Source: JALHNI01 sp044226365
Lineage (GTDB): Bacteria; Acidobacteriota; Terriglobia; Bryobacterales; Bryobacteraceae
Reading direction: 5' to 3'
DNA: 64,000 nt
Assembly: GCA_044226365.1 (NCBI GenBank)
Contig: JBGAHE010000015.1
Span: 23,086 to 87,085 of the forward strand
Each line of letters opens with the position of its first letter. The stretch's first letter is position 1. The notes beneath the pieces were generated by a model that was given only the letters and a program-made list of their open reading frames with translations, was not told the DNA's origin and ran no database searches. Positions 34,479 to 42,853 of the stretch are shown piece by piece. Both the position numbers and the translations under genes were made by a program.

Positions 34479-34957
34479 AGTGGCTCGTCTTCTTCCTCGC
34501 CACCCTGGGCAGCGCGCAGACCGTCCATCAACTCTGCCAGCCCTGCCACACCGAAGCAGCCGACGACGTCGAAAGCCATCCGCACTTCAAGAAGAACGTC
34601 AGTTGCGACTCCTGCCACGGCACCAGCGAGAAACACCGTCTCGCCGCCGGCGGCGCCGCGCCGGATAAAGTTGCCACCCGCGAGCAGGTTCCCGTCCTCT
34701 GCGGCGGTTGCCATGTGGCCGAGCGCAAGAGTTACGAAACCAGCCAGCACGCCGCCGTCTTGCGCGCCGGCCATAAGTCCGCGCAATGTGCCACCTGCCA
34801 CGGCAACCACGCCCCCCGGCCTCTCGCGGCGATGGCCGCCCGTTGCCAGACGTGTCACGCCACGCTGCCCGCCGCCTGCTCGGCCAAGCCCACTGTCGCC
34901 GCCAAGGTCAGTTGCGCGGGCTGCCATGCCGTCCATGGCTTCGCCAAGCCGAAGTAG
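34475..34957 (+). CDS. Exported hexahaem c-type cytochrome
   Basis: Protein of 160 residues with a signal peptide (MKWLVFFLATLGSAQ) and six CxxCH haem motifs: CQPCH (21), CDSCH (44), CGGCH (76), CATCH (105), CQTCH (124) and CAGCH (147). Additional histidines such as His35, His37, His91 and His100 could be distal ligands. Spacing resembles the cytochrome c3/c7-like multihaem proteins and small NapC-independent electron carriers. The ATG overlaps the stop of the hydroxyacid oxidase gene (ATGA). It is probably the electron acceptor or relay for that enzyme; inferred from coupling alone. Confidence 0.9.
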   Translation: MKWLVFFLATLGSAQTVHQLCQPCHTEAADDVESHPHFKKNVSCDSCHGTSEKHRLAAGGAAPDKVATREQVPVLCGGCHVAERKSYETSQHAAVLRAGHKSAQCATCHGNHAPRPLAAMAARCQTCHATLPAACSAKPTVAAKVSCAGCHAVHGFAKPK

Positions 34958-34961
34958 CGGA

Positions 34962-35720
34962 ATGAAGCCGGTTCCGTTCTGGCTCCTTCCCAACGTGCTC
35001 AGTCTTGACGCGCCCCTGGTGGCCGTCGCCTGGCAAGCCTTGCTCGCCCAGATCAGTGGCACGCCTCTGCGCCCCGCCGGTCGCATCATTCTCTTTTTCA
35101 CCGTCTGGCTGATCTACATCGCGGACCGTCTCCTTGACGCGCGTCATCCGCCCCCGCCCTGGGAGCCCGCGCGCCATCAGTTCTATCGCCGGCACCGCCA
35201 CGCCGCCACCGCCTGGGCCCTCGCCATCCTCGTCGTCGACGTCGCCTGGATCCTCTTCGAGCTCCAAGCGCCCGTCCTCCGCACCGGCTTGGTCGCCTTC
35301 GCCGGCGTCGCCCTCTACTTCGTCCTGCTGCACGGCACGCGCCTCGCCTTTCCCAAGGAGATCGTCGTCGCCGCGCTCTTCACCTGCGGCACTTTCCTCG
35401 TCGCGTTCACCCGTGCCCCGCAACCCGCCACCCTGTTGCCAGCTGCCCTGCTCTTCTTTCTCCTCTGCCTCGCGAATCTCGTCGCCATCGAGTATTGGGA
35501 AAGCGGCGGCGGACTCGGCCTCGGCCGCTGGTTCCTCTGGTGGGTGCCGTGGATCGCCGTCGCCGCCATCCTCCTCTTCCCCGGCCCCTGGGGCTGGGCC
35601 ATCAGTTGGGCCGCCACCGGACTCTGCCTCGTCTACGCTCTCGCCGGCCGTCTCAGCGAACCCGCCCGCCGCGTCCTGGTTGACGCCGTCCTCCTCGCAC
35701 CACCCCTCCTGATGCTATGA
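34962..35720 (+). CDS. Polytopic membrane protein, UbiA-prenyltransferase-like
   Basis: Integral membrane protein of 252 residues with about seven hydrophobic segments. The sequence LIYIADRLLDAR in an early cytoplasmic loop resembles the first Asp-rich motif of UbiA prenyltransferases, and RHQFYRRHR follows. A second Asp-rich motif is not obvious, so enzyme activity is uncertain. The ATG at 34962 is 4 bases after the cytochrome stop; a longer upstream frame reads through the cytochrome in the wrong frame. It may anchor or modify a lipid or quinone linked to the operon. I do not recognise it to gene level. Confidence 0.72.
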   Translation: MKPVPFWLLPNVLSLDAPLVAVAWQALLAQISGTPLRPAGRIILFFTVWLIYIADRLLDARHPPPPWEPARHQFYRRHRHAATAWALAILVVDVAWILFELQAPVLRTGLVAFAGVALYFVLLHGTRLAFPKEIVVAALFTCGTFLVAFTRAPQPATLLPAALLFFLLCLANLVAIEYWESGGGLGLGRWFLWWVPWIAVAAILLFPGPWGWAISWAATGLCLVYALAGRLSEPARRVLVDAVLLAPPLLML

Positions 35721-36328
35721 ATGCGGACCGCCTCGCCACCCAATATCGTTCGCTCGAGTACTTGGCCTTCGGCCGCGCCCTCGAGCGTTGCCGCCTCGCC
35801 TTCCTCCCTCGCGCCGCCCGCGCTCAACGCGTGCTCATCCTCGGCGAAGGCGATGGCCGCTTCGTCGAACAATTGCTCGCGCGCCACCCCACCGCCCACA
35901 TCGATGTAGTTGAGCTAAGTGCCCGCATGATTGCCCTCGCCCAAGCCCGCGCGCCCCAGGCCCACTTCCATCAGCGCGACGCGCTCACCTGGCTCCCCGC
36001 CGGCCCTTACGATCTCCTGGTCACCAACTTCTTTCTCGATTGCCTCACCGCTGAGGAAGCCGCCCGCCTACTGCCCCAGCTCGCCCAACGCCTGGCACCC
36101 GAAGGCGAGTGGATCATCGGCGACTTTCAACTGCCGGAACGCGGCTGGCGCCGCTGGCACGCCGCCGCATGGCTGTGGGTGATGTATCGCTTCTTCGCCG
36201 TCACCACGGCTTTGCGCGCGCGCCGCGTGCCGGACTATCGCGCCGGCTTACGCGCCGCCGGTCTCCACGAAGTCGACCGTTGCGAGTGGCGCGCCCGCCT
36301 CATCGTCTCGGAACTCTGGCGCCGCTAG
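35717..36328 (+). CDS. Class I SAM-dependent methyltransferase
   Basis: Cytoplasmic methyltransferase of 203 residues. The SAM-binding motif I reads VLILGEGDGRF (about residues 39-49), followed by the acidic end of strand 2 (IDVVELSARM) and motif LLVTNFFLDCL. The ATG overlaps the preceding stop (ATGA), so it is translationally coupled to the UbiA-like gene. Together with that protein it might methylate a quinone-like or lipid substrate; this is only inference. Its stop overlaps the convergent GWxTD-protein stop by 4 bases. Confidence 0.85.
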   Translation: MNADRLATQYRSLEYLAFGRALERCRLAFLPRAARAQRVLILGEGDGRFVEQLLARHPTAHIDVVELSARMIALAQARAPQAHFHQRDALTWLPAGPYDLLVTNFFLDCLTAEEAARLLPQLAQRLAPEGEWIIGDFQLPERGWRRWHAAAWLWVMYRFFAVTTALRARRVPDYRAGLRAAGLHEVDRCEWRARLIVSELWRR

Positions 36329-37698
36329 CGCTTGCGCAGCTCGGCGAGCAACGTCTCCACCGCCGGCACCCGCCGGATCGCCAGCGCTCGTTCCAAATAC
36401 TCCGCCGCCAGTGCGTAGTCCTGAAACTCGGCCGTGATCGCCGCCAGCGCCACCAGCGCGTCGAAGTTTTTCGGCCCCAGCCGCAGCGCCTCCTCCACCA
36501 AGGAACGGCCCTCGTCCAAACGTCCCGCCGCTGCCTCCAATTGCCCCAACCCCACCAATGCCGCTGGCGTCCGCGCCGCGGCCAGAGCCTGCCGGAAACA
36601 TTCGCGAGCCTGCTCGCGTTGCCCCCGCCGCAGATACTGCTTGCCGTAACTCGTCCACGCCGCCCCCGGATACAGGTTGGCCCGGTACGTCAGTTCCGCC
36701 TCAGCCGGCGCCGGCACACTGTCCGCCGCCGGAGGCACGACATCCACCTGAAACACCGTCGGAAAACCGTCCACCTGCACCTGCACAAAGTAACGCCCAG
36801 GCAGCAGAAACAGCCGCTGCGAATAGTCAATCGGCCGCGGACCCTCGAACGGCAGCTTCGTTTCGAAGGCATCGATGCCCGGCACATCCACCGTCAGTTC
36901 CGCCTGCCCGCGCGCCGTGATCCGCACATCCACCGCCGCCAGCCGCTCCGGCGTCACATACTGCCCATACTCGAGCTTCGGCCGTTCGGTCGCAAAGCGA
37001 ATCCGCGAGCGCGTCATCTCTCCCGGATTGCGCCGCAGCATCGCCCGTGGATTCGCCACCAGCCCGATGATCTCGCTGTTGCCCGTCCCCGTCACGCCCG
37101 GCGCCACATTCATCGAAGCCGCCACCACCTCTTGCTCCACGGGCGACACGTTCAATTGATTCAGCACATCGTTCGCGTTCAGTTCATCGTTCACGCCAAA
37201 GACGCCGCGCAGCCCTGCTTGCGGCAGCAACAGCGCTCGCAGTGTATGGAGCCGCGGCGAGTAGAGGCGATAAACGCCCGTATCACGCGGCCGGTAGAAC
37301 AGAAGTTGGATGCGCGACGAAACCGCCAACCCCGGCACGTGATCGTAATACCAAACCTCCGTGGGCACGAACAGGCGGCTGGAAGGGACGCGATGAATGG
37401 CCGTGGGCGCGCCCAAAGCCAGATACACTCGCCCCTGATCCGTGTTGGCGCCGGAGCCGGCCCGCTCGGAACCGAACTGCGCATCGACGTAAGTAATGCG
37501 CGTGAAGTATTCGTCGGCCGTGATCGCTTTGCCTTGCCAGAAAGCCTCCCGAAAGTTAGCGCGTTCCTCCTCCGAGGCCAGCGCCTGATAGCGCTCGCGC
37601 TCGGCTGTATCGATCACCGGAGCCACCCGCTCCAGCCATGGGTCCGCCGCGAAGCTAGAAATCGAAACGCACAGCAAACTGCAGCATACGCGCCGCAT
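36325..37698 (-). CDS. GWxTD-domain protein with C-terminal TPR-like repeats
   Basis: Exported protein of 457 residues with a signal peptide (VCCSLLCVSISSFAAD). The N-terminal region (YQALASEEERANFREAFWQ, then YFTRITYVDAQF and TDQGRVYLALGAP) is the GWxTD domain found mainly in Acidobacteria and related phyla; function unknown. A central beta-rich region is followed by TPR-like helices (YGKQYLRRGQREQARECF, LVGLGQLEAAAGRLDEG, DYALAAEYLERALAI). The ATG at 37698 lies inside the end of the upstream Oar-like gene, overlapping it by 44 bases. It is probably the third gene of the M20/Oar operon. Confidence 0.82.
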   Translation of the reverse strand: MRRVCCSLLCVSISSFAADPWLERVAPVIDTAERERYQALASEEERANFREAFWQGKAITADEYFTRITYVDAQFGSERAGSGANTDQGRVYLALGAPTAIHRVPSSRLFVPTEVWYYDHVPGLAVSSRIQLLFYRPRDTGVYRLYSPRLHTLRALLLPQAGLRGVFGVNDELNANDVLNQLNVSPVEQEVVAASMNVAPGVTGTGNSEIIGLVANPRAMLRRNPGEMTRSRIRFATERPKLEYGQYVTPERLAAVDVRITARGQAELTVDVPGIDAFETKLPFEGPRPIDYSQRLFLLPGRYFVQVQVDGFPTVFQVDVVPPAADSVPAPAEAELTYRANLYPGAAWTSYGKQYLRRGQREQARECFRQALAAARTPAALVGLGQLEAAAGRLDEGRSLVEEALRLGPKNFDALVALAAITAEFQDYALAAEYLERALAIRRVPAVETLLAELRKR

Positions 37699-40462
37699 AA
37701 GCCAGGTTCGAGTTGGAAGCCGGTCGCCCATAGGTGTTCACCCCGATGTTCGTCAAGTAGGTGCCATAGTTCTGGTAGTTCAGCACGTTGAAGACTTCAA
37801 AGATGCCCTGCGCCCGCCAGCGCTCTTTGATCGCCACGGTCTTCGTCAGTCGCCAATCCAGCCGATTGATCGGCTTGCCGCGCAGCGCGTTGCGCTTCAC
37901 GTTCGTATAGCCGGGCGCCTTAGAGGGATAAAGATTCGAAGCGTCAATGAAGACGGCCGTCGTGCTCGGAAAGGTTCGGTTGGCCGTGCCCACATAGTTA
38001 AACGGATTGCCCGGAGCAATTGAGGCGAACGCGGCGCCAGAGCCCAGATGATAGTAGGTGCTCGTCTGCAATCCCCAAGGCAAGCGCACGCTGCCGTCGA
38101 AGTTCAGCGTATGGCGTTGGTCATCCACCGAGTATCCCCATTCGTCCGCCAGGTCGAACTGGTTATTGGGGTAAGCAAATGCACCGCCGGAAGAGTCCTT
38201 CAGCTTGGATAGCGTATAAGAGGTGCCCACCTGCCAGCGATCGCCGAAGCGGCGCGTCACTTCGAACTGTCCGCCGTAATAGATCGCGCCGGCCGCTGCC
38301 GGCGTGGTGAAAGAGAGAATCTGGCCGAAGCGCGGATCCGGCCGCCCCGCCGTCGGATTGGCCTGAAAGCCGGTCAACGGGTTCAGCGAGATGTTCCGGT
38401 CATGGCGCTGCCACTCGTGATACACCCGCCAATACACAAAGTCGCCCGCCACCGTCCACGCGGAACCCAACTGACGTTCCACGCCCAGGGACATCTGCGC
38501 CGAGTACGGCGTCCGCGCTCCCGGCTGCAATACCTGAATGTTCTGGATCGGCGAAGGCGCCGTCCCATTCAGAAAATCCTGCCCGGTGTATTGGCCAAAC
38601 GGCTTACTGAGATCGATGCTCGACGTCGCCGTCCGGTTCGCGGAAACCTGCAGCGAACTCTCCCCATTGAAGATCGATTGATTGATCACCTGGTTCGCCT
38701 GGATGTCGGCGAAGTAAAGGCCACCGCCCCCGCGGATCACGGTCTTGCGGTCGCCCAGCAGATCATAGGCAAATCCCACGCGGGGCCCGAAGTTCAGGTT
38801 CTGCCCGCCGCGCACCGGCACCACATTGCTCTTCAAGGTCGGCGTATTCCAGATGCCCATGTCGTTGTCGTAGCGTAAGCCTAAGTTCAACGTCAGCCGT
38901 TTGGTGATCTTCCAATCGTCCTGCACCCAGAACGCCAGCACGTTGCGCGGCACATTGAAGGAGAAGTCGCCGAAGCCTTGCGTATACGAAGTCACCAGCG
39001 GTGAGATGGCCGCTAAGTTCCACGTCGAAGGATCATCCCACTTGGGAAACAGTGCGGGTAGATTCGCCGGCGTGCTCGCGATCGGGCTCGCCAGCCCGCG
39101 CCCGTTCTGCGCAAAGAAGCCGGTGTGGTTGTTCGAGAGATACTCGCCGCCCGCCTTGAAGCTATGGCCCCGCTTCAGCCAGTACAAGTCGTTGCGCACC
39201 TGATTGGTGATCTGGTTAAAGCGCTGCGGGTAGTTATACGGTCCTCCGATCGTCAAGCCAGGAAAGCGTAACTCCATACTTTCTACCCGCGCGTTGTTGG
39301 TCCACTCGAACTTGTTCATTCCGTACCGCACTTCGTTCACCACGCCCGGCGACGCCGCCCAGGTCCAGGTGCCCGACACCGACTGCGAATCGCGCGTCTG
39401 GTTCGCCACCTGCGAGGGATGCGAAGCGCCGGTCACGTTGCCAAAAGGGTTCCGCCACGTCCCGCCGTTGTAGCGCACGCTCAAGCGATGCGCCGAGGAA
39501 AGCGTCCAGTCCACCCGCGTCAGCCACGTGTTCGTTGAAAAGTTGTTCGTAAACGTGAAGCGTTCCGTAAAGAATTGCGGCGTTAGTAACAGCGTCGACG
39601 GCTGCCGTTCAGACTCCACCGCTCCGAAGAAGAACAGCTTGTCTTTGAGAATCGGCCCACCGATCGTCCCGCCGAACTGCTGGTTCTTGAACGGCAGCAC
39701 GCGCTGCGCAATCGGGTCCGCCGCGTTGAACTTATCGCTACGGAAATACCCATACGCCGATCCATGCAGTTCATTCGTGCCGGACTTCGTTTGCGCATTC
39801 ACCTGAATCTGCGCCGAGCGGCCCATCGTCGCATCGAACCGGTTGGTAATTACCTGGAACTGCGCCATCGCCTCGCGGGAGAACTGCGGCTGCCCAAAGC
39901 CCGCGCCCGCGGCGTTCTGCGTCACCTGCTGCCCGTCCACGTTGATCTGGAAGCGGCCCTGCGAGTTGGTCCCCAGCGGCGTCGTCGAGACGGCGTTCAC
40001 CGTCACCCCCGGCACCAGCATCGAGAGCTCCATCCAGTTACGCCCGTTGAGCGGCGTATCCTTCATGCGTCCCGGGTCGACATTGCCGCCCACCTGCGAC
40101 GAAGTGACGTCGATTTCCACCGACGATTCGGACACCTCCACGGTGCTCGCCGCCGCCGCCGGCTTCAGTTGAAAATCAATCGTCACGTTCTGCCCCACCA
40201 GCAGACTGAACGTGCGCTCCGAAGGCGTAAAGCCCGGCGCATCCACCCGCAGCCGGTACGTATCGGCCGCTAGAGCCGGAAATGAGTAAAGGCCGATCTC
40301 GCTCGAAAGCGTGGTGAGCGGCGTTCCTTGATTGGCCGGCGTAAGGCGGACGGACGCTTGCGCAATCACGGCTCCCGAGGCGTCGGTCACGACACCCTGA
40401 ACAGCCGTCTGCTGGGCGAGCAATCCCGCCGCCCCCAGAAGGGCGAGGAAGCAAGCACGCAT
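37655..40462 (-). CDS. Oar-like TonB-dependent receptor with carboxypeptidase-regulatory-like domain
   Basis: Outer-membrane receptor of 935 residues, shorter than the other copies. Signal peptide (FLALLGAAGLLAQQ), CarboxypepD_reg-like domain (VQGVVTDASGAVIAQASV), plug-like region with DTPLNGRNWMELSMLVPGV and KSGTNELHGSAYGYFRS, then a long beta-barrel ending AVRFDF with a terminal aromatic. It follows the M20 peptidase by 15 bases and overlaps the GWxTD gene, so it belongs to a three-gene operon. A receptor for peptides is a possible inference from the peptidase partner. Confidence 0.9.
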   Translation of the reverse strand: MRACFLALLGAAGLLAQQTAVQGVVTDASGAVIAQASVRLTPANQGTPLTTLSSEIGLYSFPALAADTYRLRVDAPGFTPSERTFSLLVGQNVTIDFQLKPAAAASTVEVSESSVEIDVTSSQVGGNVDPGRMKDTPLNGRNWMELSMLVPGVTVNAVSTTPLGTNSQGRFQINVDGQQVTQNAAGAGFGQPQFSREAMAQFQVITNRFDATMGRSAQIQVNAQTKSGTNELHGSAYGYFRSDKFNAADPIAQRVLPFKNQQFGGTIGGPILKDKLFFFGAVESERQPSTLLLTPQFFTERFTFTNNFSTNTWLTRVDWTLSSAHRLSVRYNGGTWRNPFGNVTGASHPSQVANQTRDSQSVSGTWTWAASPGVVNEVRYGMNKFEWTNNARVESMELRFPGLTIGGPYNYPQRFNQITNQVRNDLYWLKRGHSFKAGGEYLSNNHTGFFAQNGRGLASPIASTPANLPALFPKWDDPSTWNLAAISPLVTSYTQGFGDFSFNVPRNVLAFWVQDDWKITKRLTLNLGLRYDNDMGIWNTPTLKSNVVPVRGGQNLNFGPRVGFAYDLLGDRKTVIRGGGGLYFADIQANQVINQSIFNGESSLQVSANRTATSSIDLSKPFGQYTGQDFLNGTAPSPIQNIQVLQPGARTPYSAQMSLGVERQLGSAWTVAGDFVYWRVYHEWQRHDRNISLNPLTGFQANPTAGRPDPRFGQILSFTTPAAAGAIYYGGQFEVTRRFGDRWQVGTSYTLSKLKDSSGGAFAYPNNQFDLADEWGYSVDDQRHTLNFDGSVRLPWGLQTSTYYHLGSGAAFASIAPGNPFNYVGTANRTFPSTTAVFIDASNLYPSKAPGYTNVKRNALRGKPINRLDWRLTKTVAIKERWRAQGIFEVFNVLNYQNYGTYLTNIGVNTYGRPASNSNLAYAARMLQFAVRFDF

Positions 40463-40477
40463 GGGAAGACTCCTTGT

Positions 40478-41920
40478 CTATTTCTTCGCGGCCACTTCGA
40501 GAAGTGTGCCGGTGATAAGCCGAAGACCACTGACAAGGGAGTCGATCGGGACCCGTTCGTCATTGCCGTGCATGCGGGTCAGGTCTTCGGCCGTAATCGG
40601 GTAAGGATAGATGCCGTAGACCGGAATGCCGCGCATACGCCAGGTGTAGGAATCTGTCCCTGCCTGGAACAGATACGGCGTGACGAGCGCTTCAGGATAA
40701 GTCAGCTTGGCGTGCTTGGCCAGTGACTGATAGAGTTCGTTGACTTGCGGAGATTCGGGAATGGGACCACGCGGACGGGCGGCCATCGCTTTCTTCTGTT
40801 CTTCCGTGAGCGGGCCCCGCGTTAACGACAGCGGCGCCTCCATCACCTGGACCATCGGATCGTTAATGACCGTTTGTAATTCATCGATCAGTTCGCCGGC
40901 CGTGGTGCCGGGAACAGTGCGAATGTTGATGGTGGCATCAGCCGAGCCGGGAATCACGTTCCCGCGGAAGCCCGCGTTGAGAAACACCGGCGCTAGCGTG
41001 TTGCGCATGATGGCGTGCAGCAGCGTGTTCTCGCTGATGGCCTTATCGGCCGCCGCCACCTTGGCCGGGTCAGCCCCTGCCACCAGATTCTTGAAGTGCG
41101 TCTTGAGCGGCTCTTCGCTGGTTTCCGCCAAGGTCGAGAAGAACTGCTTCGTCGAGGCATTCAGGCGCGGTTTCGTGTCATAGTCACCCAGCTTGGCCAT
41201 CGCGCGCGCCAGGCGGTAGATGGCGTTGTCCGCCAAGGGCATCGATGAGTGCGTCGACGTCCCCTTGGCCCGGATCAGGAGGGAGACGCCGGACTTATCG
41301 GCCGTCGAGATCGAAACATATTTCACCTTTTTTGTTTTATCGTCCCGAACGATCCAGCCCCCCTCGTTCAGCGAAAACTCGCAATCGATCTTGTCCCAGG
41401 CTTTGGTCGCCAGAAACCCCGTGCCATAGGCGCCGCCTTCTTCATCGGCTTCCACCAGCAGGATGATGTCCCGCGCGAGTTTCACCTTTCCCGCTTTGAC
41501 GTCAGACGCAATATCAAGCACGGACTGCGTGAACACCGCCAAGCCGCCCTTGAAGTCGATCGCCCCTCGCCCGTAGACGTAGCCGTCGTCTTTGATCACT
41601 CCGGCAAACGGGTCCACCGTCCATTTCTCGCGCTCGACGCCCACCACGTCGGCGTGAGCGGCAATCAGCACCGGGCGCTTCGAGCCGTCGCCCCGCAGGC
41701 GGGCGATCAGATGGGATTTGCCCGCTTGGGGCGTGGGGATGATGTCGATCTCGAAGCCGGCCGCTTGCAGCCGGGGCGCCAGGAGTTGCGCCATCTTCTC
41801 TTCGTTCCCGGGAGGGTTCGAAGTATCCACCTGGATGATGTCGACGAGTAACTTGGCGACGGCCGGAACGTCGGCCGCGAAGAGGGAGGAGGCAAGTAAA
41901 CCAGCAACGATCAGGCGCAT
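40478..41920 (-). CDS. Exported M20-family metallopeptidase
   Basis: Peptidase of 480 residues with a signal peptide (IVAGLLASSLFAAD). Metal ligands are visible: His in LIAAHADVVGV, the bridging Asp in GRGAIDFKGG, the catalytic and ligand Glu pair in LLVEADEEGG, and a later His in RMHGNDERV. A dimerisation domain with STHSSMPLADNA is typical of the family. It probably removes residues from peptides or N-acylated amino acids outside the cytoplasm. It is the first gene of a three-gene operon with an Oar-like receptor and a GWxTD protein, and has its own promoter at 41987-42015. Confidence 0.9.
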   Translation of the reverse strand: MRLIVAGLLASSLFAADVPAVAKLLVDIIQVDTSNPPGNEEKMAQLLAPRLQAAGFEIDIIPTPQAGKSHLIARLRGDGSKRPVLIAAHADVVGVEREKWTVDPFAGVIKDDGYVYGRGAIDFKGGLAVFTQSVLDIASDVKAGKVKLARDIILLVEADEEGGAYGTGFLATKAWDKIDCEFSLNEGGWIVRDDKTKKVKYVSISTADKSGVSLLIRAKGTSTHSSMPLADNAIYRLARAMAKLGDYDTKPRLNASTKQFFSTLAETSEEPLKTHFKNLVAGADPAKVAAADKAISENTLLHAIMRNTLAPVFLNAGFRGNVIPGSADATINIRTVPGTTAGELIDELQTVINDPMVQVMEAPLSLTRGPLTEEQKKAMAARPRGPIPESPQVNELYQSLAKHAKLTYPEALVTPYLFQAGTDSYTWRMRGIPVYGIYPYPITAEDLTRMHGNDERVPIDSLVSGLRLITGTLLEVAAKK

Positions 41921-41986
41921 AGTTTCCCCTAGGCGAATTTCCCGGACCGGGGGTAACTATGGGCTGCGTGGCCGGCTAAGTACTGA

Positions 41987-42015
41987 ATGCTACGCCAGCC
42001 TGATTAATTTGTCAA
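41987..42015 (-). promoter_or_regulatory. Sigma-70-type promoter of the M20-Oar-GWxTD operon
   Basis: On the minus strand, a perfect TTGACA (42015-42010), a 17-base spacer and TAGCAT (41992-41987) precede the M20 ATG at 41920 by about 65 bases. The -35 lies in a strongly AT-rich stretch (about 42001-42025) next to the end of the upstream gene. Confidence 0.62.
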
Positions 42016-42020
42016 TTAAA

Positions 42021-42809
42021 TTAAAGGACCCCCGGGACGATCCGCTTACTTGCCGGGGTAAGGGTGCCGCGGCGGCTGGGCAGCGGGCCGGTGCCGGTCT
42101 CCCGAATTCGCACGGCGCCCGGAGTAAAGACGAGGTCGTCTTCTTCAAACTGAATTTGCCGATCCAGCACCATCTCCACCGTGCTGCCTTTGGCGAGGAC
42201 GGCATCGGGTCCGCGAGTGAGGAGGACGCCGATCAAGCCGACGGTCGCCCCCGCGGCGGCGCCGATGCCGGCGCCGGCGAGCCCGTTGCCCCGGGCAGCC
42301 GCGCCGGCAATGCTGCCGACGGCCGCGCCGGTGGTGGCGCCGGTAGCGATCGTCGTCACATCGCCGCCCTTGTTGCCTTCGCTCTTGATCTTGCCTTCGG
42401 CGCGATCAAACTCCTCGGCGGCCGCGCCATCAATGCTGCCCATGCGCGAGCGGAAATCCCGGACCACGCCGTTCGGCAGAATGAGTGAATCGAAGCGGAC
42501 GTAGAGTTCGCCACGGCCCTTCATGCGGCCGGGCCTTTTTACACTTGTTACCGTGCCGGCGACGTTCGAACCGGTGGGGATGACGATGCGGCCACCCGCC
42601 ATGATGGGGAAGACCGTTTCGAGATAAACGCGGTCACCCTCAACCGAGTGCTTCGTGCTGACGCTGTTCAGCAGCCCCAGCGGGATCTTGGTACCTGCCT
42701 CTAACGAATAGACTTTCGGGGCGGGCTTCGGCGCTTCCTGACCGAAAACGACGGCGGAAACCGACAAAACTAGGGCGGCGCGAAACAGCATGGAATCCCT
42801 CTTCACCAT
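42021..42809 (-). CDS. Exported glycine-zipper protein, function unknown
   Basis: Protein of 262 residues with a signal peptide (LFRAALVLSVSAVVFGQ). The first part is beta-rich (GTKIPLGLLNSVSTKHSVEG, IVIPTGSNVAGTVTSV, LYVRFDSLILPNG), similar in style to the C-terminal domain of TrbI/VirB10-type proteins; this resemblance is weak. A glycine-zipper stretch (TGAAVGSIAGAAA, GIGAAAGATVGLIGVLL) near residues 160-200 could insert into the outer membrane. The ATG at 42809 follows AGGCAGGT; another ATG six codons later is preceded by GAGGG. Not part of a conjugation cluster here. Confidence 0.7.
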   Translation of the reverse strand: MVKRDSMLFRAALVLSVSAVVFGQEAPKPAPKVYSLEAGTKIPLGLLNSVSTKHSVEGDRVYLETVFPIMAGGRIVIPTGSNVAGTVTSVKRPGRMKGRGELYVRFDSLILPNGVVRDFRSRMGSIDGAAAEEFDRAEGKIKSEGNKGGDVTTIATGATTGAAVGSIAGAAARGNGLAGAGIGAAAGATVGLIGVLLTRGPDAVLAKGSTVEMVLDRQIQFEEDDLVFTPGAVRIRETGTGPLPSRRGTLTPASKRIVPGVL

Positions 42810-42853
42810 TGTAGACCTGCCTATTGAACGCCGCCGGTGGCCGTTAAGTTGCG

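Noticed and set aside
36109..37791. 560-residue plus-strand frame
   Set aside because: Reads Arg/Pro-rich noise across the methyltransferase end and antisense to the GWxTD gene.
42001..42025. AT-rich stretch considered as a replication origin core
   Set aside because: Too short, and no DnaA boxes or origin genes were seen; it contains the -35 box of the M20 operon. Only the skew change is reported as a finding.
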